This document shows, in pieces, positions 1-9,620 of a stretch of DNA of 64,000 bases. The stretch spans positions 186,001 to 250,000 of the forward strand of contig CACMYY010000001.1 in the NCBI GenBank assembly GCA_902618025.1, in the 5' to 3' direction. Under the pieces are notes generated by a model, which did no database searches, had not been told where the DNA came from, and saw only the letters and a list, made by a program, of their open reading frames with translations. Origin of the DNA: an uncultured SAR116 cluster alpha proteobacterium. GTDB lineage: Bacteria > Pseudomonadota > Alphaproteobacteria > Puniceispirillales > Marisalimonadaceae. The position numbers and the translations under genes were made by a program. Numbering within the stretch: the first letter of the stretch is position 1; each line of letters opens with the position of its first letter.

Positions 1-755
1 ACATGTTAGCATGCGACATGGACCCTAAAGGAGTCATGGCAGAACTCACAGGAAGAAAAGACGGTTATTCAAAAGGCAAGGGTGGTTCCATGCATATGTT
101 CAGTCGTGAAAAGGGTTTTTTTGGTGGCCATGGTATTGTAGCTGCTCAAGTACCAATAGGAGCAGGTTTAGCTTTTTCACATAAATATAATGGGAATAAA
201 AATGTTTCGATTACCTATTTTGGAGACGGCGCAGCAAATCAAGGTCAAGTTTATGAGTCTTACAATATTGCCTCTCTTTGGAAGCTCCCAGTAGTTTTTG
301 TAATTGAAAATAATAAGTATGGTATGGGAACGTCTGTAAACAGATCTTCAGCAGGAGAAAATTTATCTGATAGAGGTAAACCATATGGTATTATGTCTGA
401 GATAGTTGATGGAATGGATATTTTAGCAGTCAGAGAAGCTGCTATAAGGGCTATTGATTATTGTAGATCAGGAAAGGGTCCATATATTTTAGAAATGAAA
501 ACATATAGATATAGAGGACATTCAATGTCTGACCCAGCTAAATATAGGACCAGAGACGAAGTTGATAAAATAAGAAAAACATCTGATCCAATAGAAAATA
601 TAAAATCTCTTTTAAATAAGATGGGTGTTGAAGACAAAACTCTTAAGGATATTGATACAGATATTAAATCAGTTATTGCAGAAGCAGCCAAATTTGCTCA
701 AGATTCACCTGAGCCATCTGAAGATGAATTATTTACTGATATAACTATTAATTAA
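1..755 (+). CDS. pdhA: Pyruvate dehydrogenase E1 component, alpha subunit (5' truncated by window)
   Basis: This is the C-terminal three quarters of the E1-alpha subunit, the thiamine-diphosphate-dependent decarboxylase half of the pyruvate dehydrogenase complex. The reading frame is open from the window edge, so the first roughly 80-90 residues lie outside; the ATG at 3 is an internal Met, not the start. The visible TPP/Mg motif is [11 protein letters not shown] followed by [10 protein letters not shown], and the C-terminal [18 protein letters not shown] loop is typical of the family. It opens the operon with pdhB, pdhC and lpd, with a 10-base gap to pdhB. Identification is secure. Confidence 0.96.
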   Translation, partial: MLACDMDPKGVMAELTGRKDGYSKGKGGSMHMFSREKGFFGGHGIVAAQVPIGAGLAFSHKYNGNKNVSITYFGDGAANQGQVYESYNIASLWKLPVVFVIENNKYGMGTSVNRSSAGENLSDRGKPYGIMSEIVDGMDILAVREAAIRAIDYCRSGKGPYILEMKTYRYRGHSMSDPAKYRTRDEVDKIRKTSDPIENIKSLLNKMGVEDKTLKDIDTDIKSVIAEAAKFAQDSPEPSEDELFTDITIN

Positions 756-765
756 TGGTGTTTTA

Positions 766-2100
766 ATGACAATTGAAATATTGATGCCAGCCCTTAGCCC
801 CACTATGGAAGAGGGAACCTTATCAAAATGGCTTGTAAATGAGGGAGATTCTATTTCATCTGGTGATTTAATTGCTGAAATAGAAACTGACAAAGCTACT
901 ATGGAAGTTGAAGCAGTTGATGATGGCAAAATTGGACAATTATTAGTTGCCGAGGGCACTGAAGGAGTCAAAGTCAATACTCCTATTGCTTTGTTAGTAG
1001 ATACAAATGAATCACCTCATGCCACTATTAAAAATATTGCTGATAAACCGTATTTAGAAAAAGAAAAGATTCCATCCAAACCTACAAATGACAAGCCAAT
1101 CTCAATTGAAGCTAATTCTAGTTTAATCACAGTAAGGGAAGCATTAAGAAATGCTATGGCTGAAGAAATGAGAGCTGACAAAAGTGTGTATGTAATGGGA
1201 GAAGAAGTTGCTGAATACCAGGGTGCATATAAAGTAACTCAGGGTTTATTAGATGAATTTGGAGGTAAACGAGTATATGACACTCCAATTACAGAACATG
1301 GTTTCGCTGGAATAGGTATAGGGGCTGCTTTTGGAAATTTAAAACCTATTGTTGAATTTATGACGTTTAATTTTGCTATGCAAGCAATGGATCAAATAAT
1401 AAATTCAGCAGCTAAAACACTTTACATGTCAGGTGGTCAAATGGGTTGTCCAATAGTTTTTAGAGGTCCTAACGGGGCGGCATCTAGAGTTGCAGCGCAA
1501 CATAGTCAATGTTATGCAAGTTGGTATGCACATTGTCCTGGTTTAAAAGTTGTTTCTCCATGGTCAAGTAAAGATGCTAAAGGTCTTCTTAAGTCAGCAA
1601 TTAGGGATCCTGATCCGATAATTTTTCTAGAAAATGAAGTGATGTATGGTCAAAGTTTTAGTTGTCCAGATGATGACAATTTTACTTTACCTATTGGTAA
1701 GGCGAATATTGAAAAAGAAGGGAATGATGTAACAATAATTGCTTTTTCCATAATGGTTGGAAAATCCTTAGATGCTGCAGATATTCTTAAAGATAAAAAC
1801 ATAAACGCAGAAGTTATTAATCTTAGAACATTACGTCCATTAGATGTTAACACTATAATTGAATCAGTTAAAAAAACAAATAGAGTTGTTACTTGTGAAG
1901 AAGGTTTTCCTTTTTCTGGAATTGGTGCAGAAATTTCAGCTTTAATAACTGAAAAAGCTTTTGATTGGCTAGATGCTCCTGTTGTAAGAGTAACAGGAAA
2001 AGATGTTCCAATGCCTTATGCTGCAAATCTAGAAAAATTGGCTTTACCACAAGTTGATGATATTGTGAGTGCGTGCGCACAAGTATGCTATAAAGATTAG
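766..2100 (+). CDS. pdhB: Pyruvate dehydrogenase E1 component, beta subunit with N-terminal lipoyl domain
   Basis: E1-beta pairs with PdhA to decarboxylate pyruvate and reductively acetylate lipoate. The 444-residue protein is about 110 residues longer than the minimal family because residues 1-80 form a biotinyl/lipoyl domain with the lipoylation site [11 protein letters not shown] (Lys43). A low-complexity linker leads into the transketolase-like pyrimidine-binding domain (from about 120) and the C-terminal transketolase domain. Lipoyl-bearing E1-beta is a known alphaproteobacterial arrangement. The lipoyl domain is nearly the same as that of the adjacent PdhC, which suggests domain duplication. 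The gene sits 10 bases after pdhA and 9 bases before pdhC. Confidence 0.97.
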   Translation: MTIEILMPALSPTMEEGTLSKWLVNEGDSISSGDLIAEIETDKATMEVEAVDDGKIGQLLVAEGTEGVKVNTPIALLVDTNESPHATIKNIADKPYLEKEKIPSKPTNDKPISIEANSSLITVREALRNAMAEEMRADKSVYVMGEEVAEYQGAYKVTQGLLDEFGGKRVYDTPITEHGFAGIGIGAAFGNLKPIVEFMTFNFAMQAMDQIINSAAKTLYMSGGQMGCPIVFRGPNGAASRVAAQHSQCYASWYAHCPGLKVVSPWSSKDAKGLLKSAIRDPDPIIFLENEVMYGQSFSCPDDDNFTLPIGKANIEKEGNDVTIIAFSIMVGKSLDAADILKDKNINAEVINLRTLRPLDVNTIIESVKKTNRVVTCEEGFPFSGIGAEISALITEKAFDWLDAPVVRVTGKDVPMPYAANLEKLALPQVDDIVSACAQVCYKD

Positions 2101-2109
2101 GAATATTTA

Positions 2110-3387
2110 ATGAGTGTAGATATCTTAATGCCAGCTCTTAGCCCTACAATGGAAGAAGGTACTTTATCAAAATGGTTGGTAAAAGAAGGTGATAAAGTCG
2201 AATCAGGTGATCTAATTGCTGAAATTGAAACAGATAAAGCAACAATGGAAGTTGAAGCAATCGAAGATGGTATTATTGGTAAGATTTTAGTTTCAGAAGG
2301 TCAAGAATCTATTAAAGTTAATTCTCCTATAGCCATCCTTTTGTCTGAAGGCGAAAATCTTTCTGAGAATACAATCTCCACAGATTCTAATAATGAAATA
2401 AAAAAAGAAGTGCAAAAAGAAGTACAAAAAAATAAAGAAAACGTTGTGCAGATTAACGATATCAAAAATAACGACGAAATATTAAAATCAATTTCTGAGA
2501 ATACAACAAAATCATATTTTAAATCTGATAAATTAGAAAGAATTTTTGTTTCTCCTTTAGCAAAAAGGATTGCTAAACAAAGAGATATACCATTAAATTT
2601 AATTAAAGGTTCAGGCCCTCATGGTAGAATTCTTAAAATTGATGTAGATAATTTTGATATCAAAAAAATTGAATACCCAAGCCTAAACAATCTAGAAAGT
2701 AATAATTTTGAAATTGTAAAAAATAGTGCGATGAGGAAAACTATTGCAGAAAGATTAGTTAAATCTAAAAATGAAGCTCCACATTTTTATCTATCTTTAG
2801 ATTGTAATATAGACGAACTTTTAAAAGTAAGAAAAGCAATAAATTCTAAATCTAATGATGAATATAAAATTTCTGTAAATGATATGATTATTAAAGCTTC
2901 TAGTGTCGCACTATTAAAAGTACCTAAGGCTAATGCCAGCTGGGAAAATGAGAATACAAAATATTTTAACAATACTGATATCTCTGTTGCTGTTGCTATT
3001 GAGGGTGGATTAATTACACCTATTGTTAAAAATGTTCAGTCAAAAGGTTTATTAGAAATTTCAAATGATATGATAAATTTAGCTTCCAAGGCTAAAGATG
3101 GTAAATTACAGCCTGATGAGTATATTGGTGGATCTTTTTCAATTTCTAATCTTGGAATGTATGGTATTAAAGAATTTTCAGCAGTAATTAACCCACCACA
3201 AGGTTGCATACTTGCTGTTGGGTCAGGAGAAAAAAGACCAATAGTAATTAACAATGAAATTTCAGTCGCAACTATTATGACTGTAACTTTATCTTGTGAT
3301 CATAGAGTTGTTGATGGCGCCGTTGGTGCAGAATTTTTATCAGAATTTAAAAATTTAATTGAAAACCCCTCATTAATGCTTTTGTAG
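2110..3387 (+). CDS. pdhC: Dihydrolipoamide acetyltransferase (PDH E2)
   Basis: This is the core acetyltransferase of the pyruvate dehydrogenase complex, passing the acetyl group from lipoate to CoA. Residues 1-78 are one lipoyl domain (Lys43 in [11 protein letters not shown]); a charged, Lys/Glu/Asn-rich linker covers about 80-140; the peripheral subunit-binding domain lies at about 143-180 ([19 protein letters not shown]). The catalytic acyltransferase domain fills the rest and ends with the active-site DHRVVDGA (His398, Asp402). The length of 425 residues is normal for a single-lipoyl E2. It lies between pdhB and lpd in one operon. Confidence 0.97.
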   Translation: MSVDILMPALSPTMEEGTLSKWLVKEGDKVESGDLIAEIETDKATMEVEAIEDGIIGKILVSEGQESIKVNSPIAILLSEGENLSENTISTDSNNEIKKEVQKEVQKNKENVVQINDIKNNDEILKSISENTTKSYFKSDKLERIFVSPLAKRIAKQRDIPLNLIKGSGPHGRILKIDVDNFDIKKIEYPSLNNLESNNFEIVKNSAMRKTIAERLVKSKNEAPHFYLSLDCNIDELLKVRKAINSKSNDEYKISVNDMIIKASSVALLKVPKANASWENENTKYFNNTDISVAVAIEGGLITPIVKNVQSKGLLEISNDMINLASKAKDGKLQPDEYIGGSFSISNLGMYGIKEFSAVINPPQGCILAVGSGEKRPIVINNEISVATIMTVTLSCDHRVVDGAVGAEFLSEFKNLIENPSLMLL

Positions 3388-3396
3388 GAAACAGAT

Positions 3397-4806
3397 ATGA
3401 CAGATGTTGATTATGATCTTATAGTGATTGGTGGAGGCCCTGGTGGATATGTAGCTGCAATTAGAGCATCTCAACTAGGTATGTCAGTTGCATTAGTTGA
3501 GGATAAACATTTAGGTGGGATTTGTTTGAATTGGGGATGTATTCCTACTAAAGCTCTATTAAGAGCTAGTGAAATTAGACATATGTTAGATAATGTTGAT
3601 GAATTTGGTTTTACAGTATCTGGCATAAAAATGGATATAAATAATATAACTAAAAGGTCTAGAAAAGTAGCATCGCAATTGTCATCTGGCATTAGTCATC
3701 TTTTGAAAAAAAATAAAATAAAAGTTTTTGAGGGTTTCGGCAGTTTGGTTAAAGTTTCATCAAATGTTAAAAAAATAAGAATAAAAACAAAGGAAAATAA
3801 TATAGAAAAAACTGCTAAGAATGTTATTCTTGCTACTGGGGCTAGATCTAGAAATTTACCTTTTGTTTCATCTGACGGAGTAAATATTTGGGATTATAAA
3901 ACTGCAATGACTCCTCCAAAATTACCTTCATCACTTATTATAGTTGGCTCTGGTGCCATTGGAATGGAATTTGCCTCTTTTTATAATGATTTAGGAGTTG
4001 ATACAACCATTGTAGAAGCTTTGCCTTCAATTTTACCAAACGAAGACACTGATATATCTAAAATAGTAAAATTAAATTTTGAAAAAAGAGGTATAAAGAT
4101 TAAAACTAGTTCTGCATTAAAATCAGTTACAACCAAAGAAAATTCAGTTTCAGCTGAAATTATTACTAATGAAAAGGTAGAAACAATAAACTCGGAAAAA
4201 CTTATTTTAGCAATTGGAATAATTGCAAATACTGAAAAGCTAGGCTTAGAAGATTTTAATATAAAAATTGACAAAGGTCATATTGTAACTAATGAGTTTT
4301 TAGAAACAGATGAGAAGGGAGTGTACGCCATTGGTGATATCACTGATGGCCCTTGGTTGGCACACAAAGCCAGTCATGAAGGTGTTTTATGTGTAGAAAA
4401 AATTGCAGGTCATCAAAATTTAAAACCAATAGATAAAACATCAATCCCAGGATGTACATACTGTAGACCTCAAGTTGCCTCAATAGGAATGACTGAAACA
4501 CAAGCTAGATCTAAAAATCTTAATCTTAAAATTGGTAAATTCCCATTCATTGGTAATGGTAAAGCTATTGCTTTAGGAGACTCGGAAGGTTTAATTAAGA
4601 CTATCTTTAATAAGGATACTGGCGAGTTAATTGGAGCTCATATGGTTGGCCCGGAGGTTACAGAATTAATACAAGGATTCTCTATTGCAAAAAAATTAGA
4701 AACTACAGAACATGAGCTTATGCACACAATTTTTCCTCATCCAACTCTTTCTGAAGGTATTCATGAGTCTGTTTTGGATGCCTACAATCAAGCAATTCAT
4801 TACTAA
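3397..4806 (+). CDS. lpd: Dihydrolipoyl dehydrogenase (E3)
   Basis: This FAD-dependent disulfide oxidoreductase reoxidises dihydrolipoamide with NAD+ and completes the PDH complex. It has the N-terminal FAD-binding GGGPGGYVA (from residue 12), the redox disulfide GGICLNWGCIPTKA (Cys43/Cys48), the central NAD-binding GSGAIGMEFA, the second FAD motif YAIGDI, and the C-terminal catalytic HPTLSEGIHE (His448, Glu453). At 469 residues it is the usual size. It begins 10 bases after pdhC with GGAAAC upstream of ATG. Position in the operon argues for a PDH-dedicated E3. Confidence 0.97.
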   Translation: MTDVDYDLIVIGGGPGGYVAAIRASQLGMSVALVEDKHLGGICLNWGCIPTKALLRASEIRHMLDNVDEFGFTVSGIKMDINNITKRSRKVASQLSSGISHLLKKNKIKVFEGFGSLVKVSSNVKKIRIKTKENNIEKTAKNVILATGARSRNLPFVSSDGVNIWDYKTAMTPPKLPSSLIIVGSGAIGMEFASFYNDLGVDTTIVEALPSILPNEDTDISKIVKLNFEKRGIKIKTSSALKSVTTKENSVSAEIITNEKVETINSEKLILAIGIIANTEKLGLEDFNIKIDKGHIVTNEFLETDEKGVYAIGDITDGPWLAHKASHEGVLCVEKIAGHQNLKPIDKTSIPGCTYCRPQVASIGMTETQARSKNLNLKIGKFPFIGNGKAIALGDSEGLIKTIFNKDTGELIGAHMVGPEVTELIQGFSIAKKLETTEHELMHTIFPHPTLSEGIHESVLDAYNQAIHY

Positions 4807-4833
4807 ATAGATTGGAAATAAATATTATATATT

Positions 4834-5772
4834 ATGAATGATTTAAAAAAAATAAGACATCCAGAAAAAATTAATAAACCTGATAATATATCACCAAAAA
4901 AACCTTTTTGGTTAAGAGTCAAAGCTCCTCAGGGTAAGATTTTTGATCAAACAAAAGGTTTATTAGATGATCTTAATATTACAACTGTTTGTGAAGAAGC
5001 TAGTTGTCCAAACATTGGAAATTGTTGGTCCAAAAAACATGCCACAATGATGATTATGGGTGATATTTGTACAAGAGCATGTTCATTCTGCAATGTTGCA
5101 ACTGGAAAACCTAACAAACTTGATTTGTCTGAACCAATAAGGGTTGCTAAATCAGTTGCTAGGCTAAACTTAAACCATGTTGTTATAACTTCTGTTGATA
5201 GAGATGATTTGTATGACGGTGGTGCTGATCATTTTGTTGCAACCATAACAGATATAAGAAAATATTCTCCAAACACTTCGATTGAAATTTTAACACCTGA
5301 CTTTTTAAAAAAAAATGGAGCTTTAGAAAAGGTTATAAATGCAAAACCAGATGTTTTTAATCATAATCTTGAAACTGTCCCAAGATTATACCCGTCTGTT
5401 CGTCCTGGAGCTAGATATTTTCATTCATTAAGTTTATTAGCTAAAGTTAAAGAAGTTGATCCAAATATTTTCACGAAATCTGGAATCATGGTTGGCTTGG
5501 GTGAAAGTCAAAATGAAATTTATCAGGTTATGGATGATATGAGATCTGCAGATATTGATTTTTTAACTATTGGCCAATATCTACAGCCAACCATTAAGCA
5601 CCATAAAGTAGAGAAATTTGTACATCCTGATGAGTTTGATAAATATAAAAAAGTTGCTTCATCTAAAGGCTTTTTATTAGTTTCATCCTCTCCGTTTACA
5701 AGAAGTAGTTTTCATGCAAGCGAAGATTTTGAAAAATTAAAAAAAATTAGAATAAATCAATTAAATAATTAG
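4834..5772 (+). CDS. lipA: Lipoyl synthase
   Basis: LipA is a radical-SAM enzyme that inserts two sulfurs into protein-bound octanoyl groups, making the lipoyl cofactor needed by PdhB and PdhC upstream. Two 4Fe-4S cysteine sets are visible: the auxiliary [12 protein letters not shown] (Cys53, 58, 64) and the radical-SAM CTRACSFC (Cys79, 83, 86). The C-terminal [11 protein letters not shown] contains the serine that ligates the auxiliary cluster in the family. It follows lpd by 27 bases and so is probably cotranscribed, linking cofactor synthesis with the enzyme that uses it. Confidence 0.97.
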   Translation: MNDLKKIRHPEKINKPDNISPKKPFWLRVKAPQGKIFDQTKGLLDDLNITTVCEEASCPNIGNCWSKKHATMMIMGDICTRACSFCNVATGKPNKLDLSEPIRVAKSVARLNLNHVVITSVDRDDLYDGGADHFVATITDIRKYSPNTSIEILTPDFLKKNGALEKVINAKPDVFNHNLETVPRLYPSVRPGARYFHSLSLLAKVKEVDPNIFTKSGIMVGLGESQNEIYQVMDDMRSADIDFLTIGQYLQPTIKHHKVEKFVHPDEFDKYKKVASSKGFLLVSSSPFTRSSFHASEDFEKLKKIRINQLNN

Positions 5773-5786
5773 AAAAGTAATTTTAA

Positions 5787-6215
5787 ATGAAGCATGAAGA
5801 GCGGAGAATTATCAAGCATACTCCAAATAATTTATATAATCTAGTAGCAGATGTTAAAAAGTATCCAGAATTTTTGCCATGGTGTTTAGGTGCAAGAGTT
5901 AAAAATACTTCTTTAAAATCTTTTGAAGCTGATTTAATTATCGGTTTTAAAATTTATAAAGAAATTTACTCTTCAAAAATTACTCTTGATAAGAAAAAGA
6001 AAAAAATAATTGTTGATTATAAAGATGGTCCTTTTGAATATCTTCAAAACTACTGGTTATTTAAAGAAAATCCAAATGGCTGTGAGATAGAGTTTATGGT
6101 TGACTTTAAATTTAAATCTATTTTTTTACAAACATTAATGGAAACTTTGTTTAATGAAGCTGTAAAAAGAATGGTAAAAGCTTTTGAGAATAGGGCTAAT
6201 GAATTATATAATTGA
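5787..6215 (+). CDS. RatA/Coq10-family START-domain protein
   Basis: The 142-residue protein is a single polyketide-cyclase/START-like lipid-binding fold of the Coq10/RatA family, recognised by the N-terminal pattern VADVKKYPEFLPWC and the C-terminal helix FNEAVKRMVKAFENRA. Eukaryotic Coq10 binds ubiquinone and helps deliver it to respiratory complexes; E. coli RatA is reported to inhibit ribosome subunit joining. In alphaproteobacteria this gene commonly follows lipA, as here (14-base gap), and a quinone-related role is the more likely one. Family assignment is firm but the exact function is not. Confidence 0.88.
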   Translation: MKHEERRIIKHTPNNLYNLVADVKKYPEFLPWCLGARVKNTSLKSFEADLIIGFKIYKEIYSSKITLDKKKKKIIVDYKDGPFEYLQNYWLFKENPNGCEIEFMVDFKFKSIFLQTLMETLFNEAVKRMVKAFENRANELYN

Positions 6216-6218
6216 AAA

Positions 6219-6719
6219 TTAGATATCTAAAATAACATTATTTACTAATTTAAGAGACTCGTATGTAGTTTTTTGTCTAATTTCAAGTCTGCTTCCAGTA
6301 AATTGATATTTGTTTGTGATAATTTTTTCTTTTGTTCCAATTCCAATCCAAACAAGTCCAACTGGTTTATCAATACTTCCTCCAGTAGGTCCGGCAATTC
6401 CTGTAACTGCAATAGATAAATCTGCATTTAGTATTTCTAATGAGTTTTTAGCCATTTTGAATGCTACTATTTCACTAACGGCTCCATTTTTTAAAATTAA
6501 ATCTTTTGGGATATTAAGTAACTTACTTTTCATATCATTAGAATAGACAACTACCGAAGATTTAAATATTTGACTTGAGCCATTAATATGAACAATTGCA
6601 GATGATATCATTCCACCTGTGCAGCTTTCTGCTGTTGTTATTGTTAAATTTTTATTAACACAATTCAAATATATCTTCTCAGATTCTTGATTGATTTTTC
6701 TCCACATTTTTAATTCCAT
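6219..6719 (-). CDS. pncC: Nicotinamide-nucleotide amidase (CinA C-terminal domain only)
   Basis: This 166-residue protein corresponds to the C-terminal CinA/PncC domain, which deamidates nicotinamide mononucleotide to nicotinate mononucleotide in NAD salvage. Motifs include TTAESCTGGMISSAI near the N terminus and AVTGIAGPTGG with PVGLVWIG in the second half. The N-terminal MoCF/COG1058 domain of full-length CinA is absent, as is normal for stand-alone PncC. Its start lies inside the end of pgpA (10-base overlap), so it is translationally linked to that gene in the ispDF-pgpA-pncC operon. It converges on the coq10-like gene with a 3-base gap. Confidence 0.93.
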   Translation of the reverse strand: MELKMWRKINQESEKIYLNCVNKNLTITTAESCTGGMISSAIVHINGSSQIFKSSVVVYSNDMKSKLLNIPKDLILKNGAVSEIVAFKMAKNSLEILNADLSIAVTGIAGPTGGSIDKPVGLVWIGIGTKEKIITNKYQFTGSRLEIRQKTTYESLKLVNNVILDI

Positions 6720-7228
6720 AATGTTTTTATATAAATATTTTGATTTAAACTTGTTAAAATTGCTGCTTGAGTTACTAATGCGAATATTCCTGCAACTATA
6801 TCATCTGCCATAATGCCAATACCATTTGGCAAATTTTCAAATTTTTTTATTGGACCAATTTTAGTGATATCAAAGAATCTGAATAATACAAATGATAATA
6901 ACAACGACAAAAAAACATATATTAATTTATCCGATTGCACACATCCTAATATGGCAATAAATTGTCCGGAAATTTCGTCAATCACAACTTCTTTGGGATC
7001 TTTTATTTTATATAATTTTAAGTGAGCCTCACAAAGAAAATAACTTATAATAATAAAAATAATTAAAAATATTAAATAAAATTTAATATCTAAATTTAAT
7101 ATTAAAAAGCAACCTACTAAAACACCTATTAAGGAACCCATTGTTCCTGGGGCATATTTTGAATGACCAATTGGGTATGCCTCGGCAAACCTTGAAAGAT
7201 AGAATAAAAATTTTTGATTAATACTCAT
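6710..7228 (-). CDS. pgpA: Phosphatidylglycerophosphatase A
   Basis: PgpA is an inner-membrane phosphatase that converts phosphatidylglycerol phosphate to phosphatidylglycerol. The 172-residue protein shows the family signature YAPGTMGSLIGV near the N terminus, the acidic VVIDEISGQFIA segment, and several hydrophobic spans. Its stop overlaps pncC downstream and its first base is shared with the end of ispDF upstream, which implies translational coupling in a three-gene minus-strand operon. The length is typical. Confidence 0.93.
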   Translation of the reverse strand: MSINQKFLFYLSRFAEAYPIGHSKYAPGTMGSLIGVLVGCFLILNLDIKFYLIFLIIFIIISYFLCEAHLKLYKIKDPKEVVIDEISGQFIAILGCVQSDKLIYVFLSLLLSFVLFRFFDITKIGPIKKFENLPNGIGIMADDIVAGIFALVTQAAILTSLNQNIYIKTLWN

Positions 7229-8418
7229 TAAAAATCAGTATTTTTAATTTGTATAGCAGTTGCAACCATAGCTGCTATTCCTTCTTTTCTTCCAATAAAA
7301 CCAATGCTTTCAGATGTTTTACCTTTAATACTAATTTTTTGTTCATTAATATTTAGTATATTTGCAATATTTTTTTTCATTTCTTGTGAATAATCTATTA
7401 TTTTTGGTTTTTCACAAACAATTGTAGCATCAATATTATTAATTATTCCTTTTTCACTTTGAAGTAATTTTGAGGCATGTTTTAAAAATATAGAGCTGTC
7501 CGCGTTCTTCCATTTATCATCAGTAGGTGGAAAAATACTTCCTATATCACCTTTATTTATTACACCTAAAATACTATCGGTTATAGCGTGAAGTAATACA
7601 TCAGCATCAGAGTGACCAATTAATTTTTTTGAAGTTTTAATTTTAATACCACCAAGTATAATAAAGTTATTTTCTGATATTCTACTATTGTCAAATCGAT
7701 GAATGTCAAAACCATTGCCTATTTTTGTTATGTAATTATTAGAATTTTCTGTCAAATGAGGCTCCAATAAATTTAGATCCTTTTCATAAGTTATTTTTAA
7801 TGAAAGTGGATCTCCTTCGATAGAAATAACTTGCATTGAATTATGAAGAAATACAGAGCTTTCGTCTTCAAATTCTTTTTTACTATTTCTAAGAGTTTCT
7901 TTAAGAATTTTGTAATTACTTAATTGTGGTGTTTGAACTAAAACGGTATTTTTTTTAGAGATATTAGAATTGACTATGTTATTTGAGATTTTTCTGATGG
8001 CGTCACTTACTTTAATAACAGGTACTACACAAAAAATTTCTTTTTTACTATATTCTATTAATTTTGAAATTACTTCTGATGAGATTAAAGGTCGGGCTGT
8101 GTCGTGAATTAAAACATATTTTGGATTAATTTTTTCAAAGGATTTAAGACCATTGTAAACACTTTTATGTCGTTCAGTACCACTTAATACAGGAGGAGAT
8201 AAATTATATTTTTTACATATTTTGATTACTTTAGTAATATCTAGTTCATTGCTTACAATCTGGATTGGAATATTTTGTAAGTATTTTCTAAAATTAATTA
8301 TATTCATCTCTAAGATTGAGAGATTATTATATTTAATCATTTGTTTACTAATTTTTTTGTTTAATCTTTTTCCTAACCCTCCAGCTAATAATATTAATGC
8401 TACATTAATATTGCTCAT
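7228..8418 (-). CDS. ispDF: Bifunctional IspD/IspF enzyme of the MEP isoprenoid pathway
   Basis: A 396-residue fusion carries two non-consecutive MEP-pathway steps. Residues 1 to about 225 are IspD, the CTP-dependent cytidylyltransferase, with LAGGLGKRL and HDTARPL. Residues from about 235 are IspF, the zinc-dependent cyclodiphosphate synthase, with the metal-binding GFDIHRF and GHSDADVLLHAI motifs. Fused IspDF is typical of alphaproteobacteria and epsilonproteobacteria. The region between this gene and ntrB (8419-8536) must contain the divergent promoters. Confidence 0.96.
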   Translation of the reverse strand: MSNINVALILLAGGLGKRLNKKISKQMIKYNNLSILEMNIINFRKYLQNIPIQIVSNELDITKVIKICKKYNLSPPVLSGTERHKSVYNGLKSFEKINPKYVLIHDTARPLISSEVISKLIEYSKKEIFCVVPVIKVSDAIRKISNNIVNSNISKKNTVLVQTPQLSNYKILKETLRNSKKEFEDESSVFLHNSMQVISIEGDPLSLKITYEKDLNLLEPHLTENSNNYITKIGNGFDIHRFDNSRISENNFIILGGIKIKTSKKLIGHSDADVLLHAITDSILGVINKGDIGSIFPPTDDKWKNADSSIFLKHASKLLQSEKGIINNIDATIVCEKPKIIDYSQEMKKNIANILNINEQKISIKGKTSESIGFIGRKEGIAAMVATAIQIKNTDF

Positions 8419-8536
8419 TTATTTCTCCAAAATTGCTTAAAAAGTTGGCAATTATTATAAATAATTTTTAATAATTTAAATTTTTGTATAATTTATAACC
8501 ATTAATAATTTTAGACTGAATATAATATTTAACGAT

Positions 8537-9601
8537 ATGCAGAATAATATTTTAAATGAATTAAGAACTCCAGTATTTTTAATAAATAAATCTAATAAGA
8601 TTAATTACATTAATGAAATTGGGGAAGAATTTTTTGGAATAAGTTCTTCTATGTTAATTGGAAAAAAAATTAACGAACTAATCCCAAATGATTCTCCTAT
8701 ATTGAACTTGATTGAAAGAGTTAGAAAAAATAAAACTGGTATAACTGAAGAAAGTTTAGATTTTAGTAATTTGAATTTTCCGAATAGAAAAGTAAGGGTG
8801 CATGTTGTTCCATTATCATTTGATAATGACAAAATCATTATTCAGATAAGTCAGTTAGCGTTATCTGAAATGTTTCAATCCCAAAGAATAAATAGTAAAA
8901 TTTCAAAATCTTTTTCGTCAATGGTTGATATGTTAATGCATGAATTAAAGAATCCATTGGCAGGAATTAAAGGTGCATCCCAGTTAATTGAAAGTGATGT
9001 AAAAAATAACTCTAACTTATTAGAGTTAACAAATCTTATTTCGATTGAATGTGATCGCGTTGAAGATCTGTTAAATAGAATGGAGCAAATTAGCAACAAT
9101 AATAATAATAAATTGGATTATGAAAGCTTAAATATTCATGAAATTTTAAATCATTGTAAACGTGTGGCTGAAAATAGTTTTGGTGAAAAATTAAATTTTA
9201 TAAATGATTTTGATCCCTCACTACCTAGATTATTTGCGAATAAAAATCTTTTAATTCAAATTATTATTAATTTGTTAAAAAATGCTACTGAAGCAAGTCA
9301 AAAAAAAGGTAATATAAAAATTAAAACTAGTTTTAATTCTAATAAAATTATTTCATTTGGCAAAGAAGAAATTCCTACCCAACTACCACTGCAGATTGAA
9401 ATTATAGATTTTGGTATTGGCATACCAAGTAATTTATTATCTAACATATTTGATCCTTTTTTTTCTTCTAAAAAAGAAGGTAAAGGACTTGGTTTGTCTG
9501 TAGTCGCTAGTGGATTAGAAGAAATGGGTGCAGTTATAAATGTATCGTCAAATCCAGGTTTAACAAATTTTTGTATAAATTTTCCTCTAAAGAAATCTTA
9601 A
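8537..9601 (+). CDS. ntrB: Nitrogen regulation sensor kinase NtrB
   Basis: NtrB (GlnL) is a soluble histidine kinase/phosphatase that sets the phosphorylation state of NtrC in response to PII protein. The 354-residue protein has an N-terminal PAS domain (about 8-110), a HisKA H-box MLMHELKNPLAG with His135, an N-box NLLKNATEAS, and G-boxes DFGIGIP and EGKGLGLSVV. No transmembrane segment is present. It is followed 19 bases later by ntrC, behind a strong AAAGGAG ribosome binding site. Confidence 0.95.
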   Translation: MQNNILNELRTPVFLINKSNKINYINEIGEEFFGISSSMLIGKKINELIPNDSPILNLIERVRKNKTGITEESLDFSNLNFPNRKVRVHVVPLSFDNDKIIIQISQLALSEMFQSQRINSKISKSFSSMVDMLMHELKNPLAGIKGASQLIESDVKNNSNLLELTNLISIECDRVEDLLNRMEQISNNNNNKLDYESLNIHEILNHCKRVAENSFGEKLNFINDFDPSLPRLFANKNLLIQIIINLLKNATEASQKKGNIKIKTSFNSNKIISFGKEEIPTQLPLQIEIIDFGIGIPSNLLSNIFDPFFSSKKEGKGLGLSVVASGLEEMGAVINVSSNPGLTNFCINFPLKKS

Positions 9602-9620
9602 GTAAAAGGAGTTTTTATTT

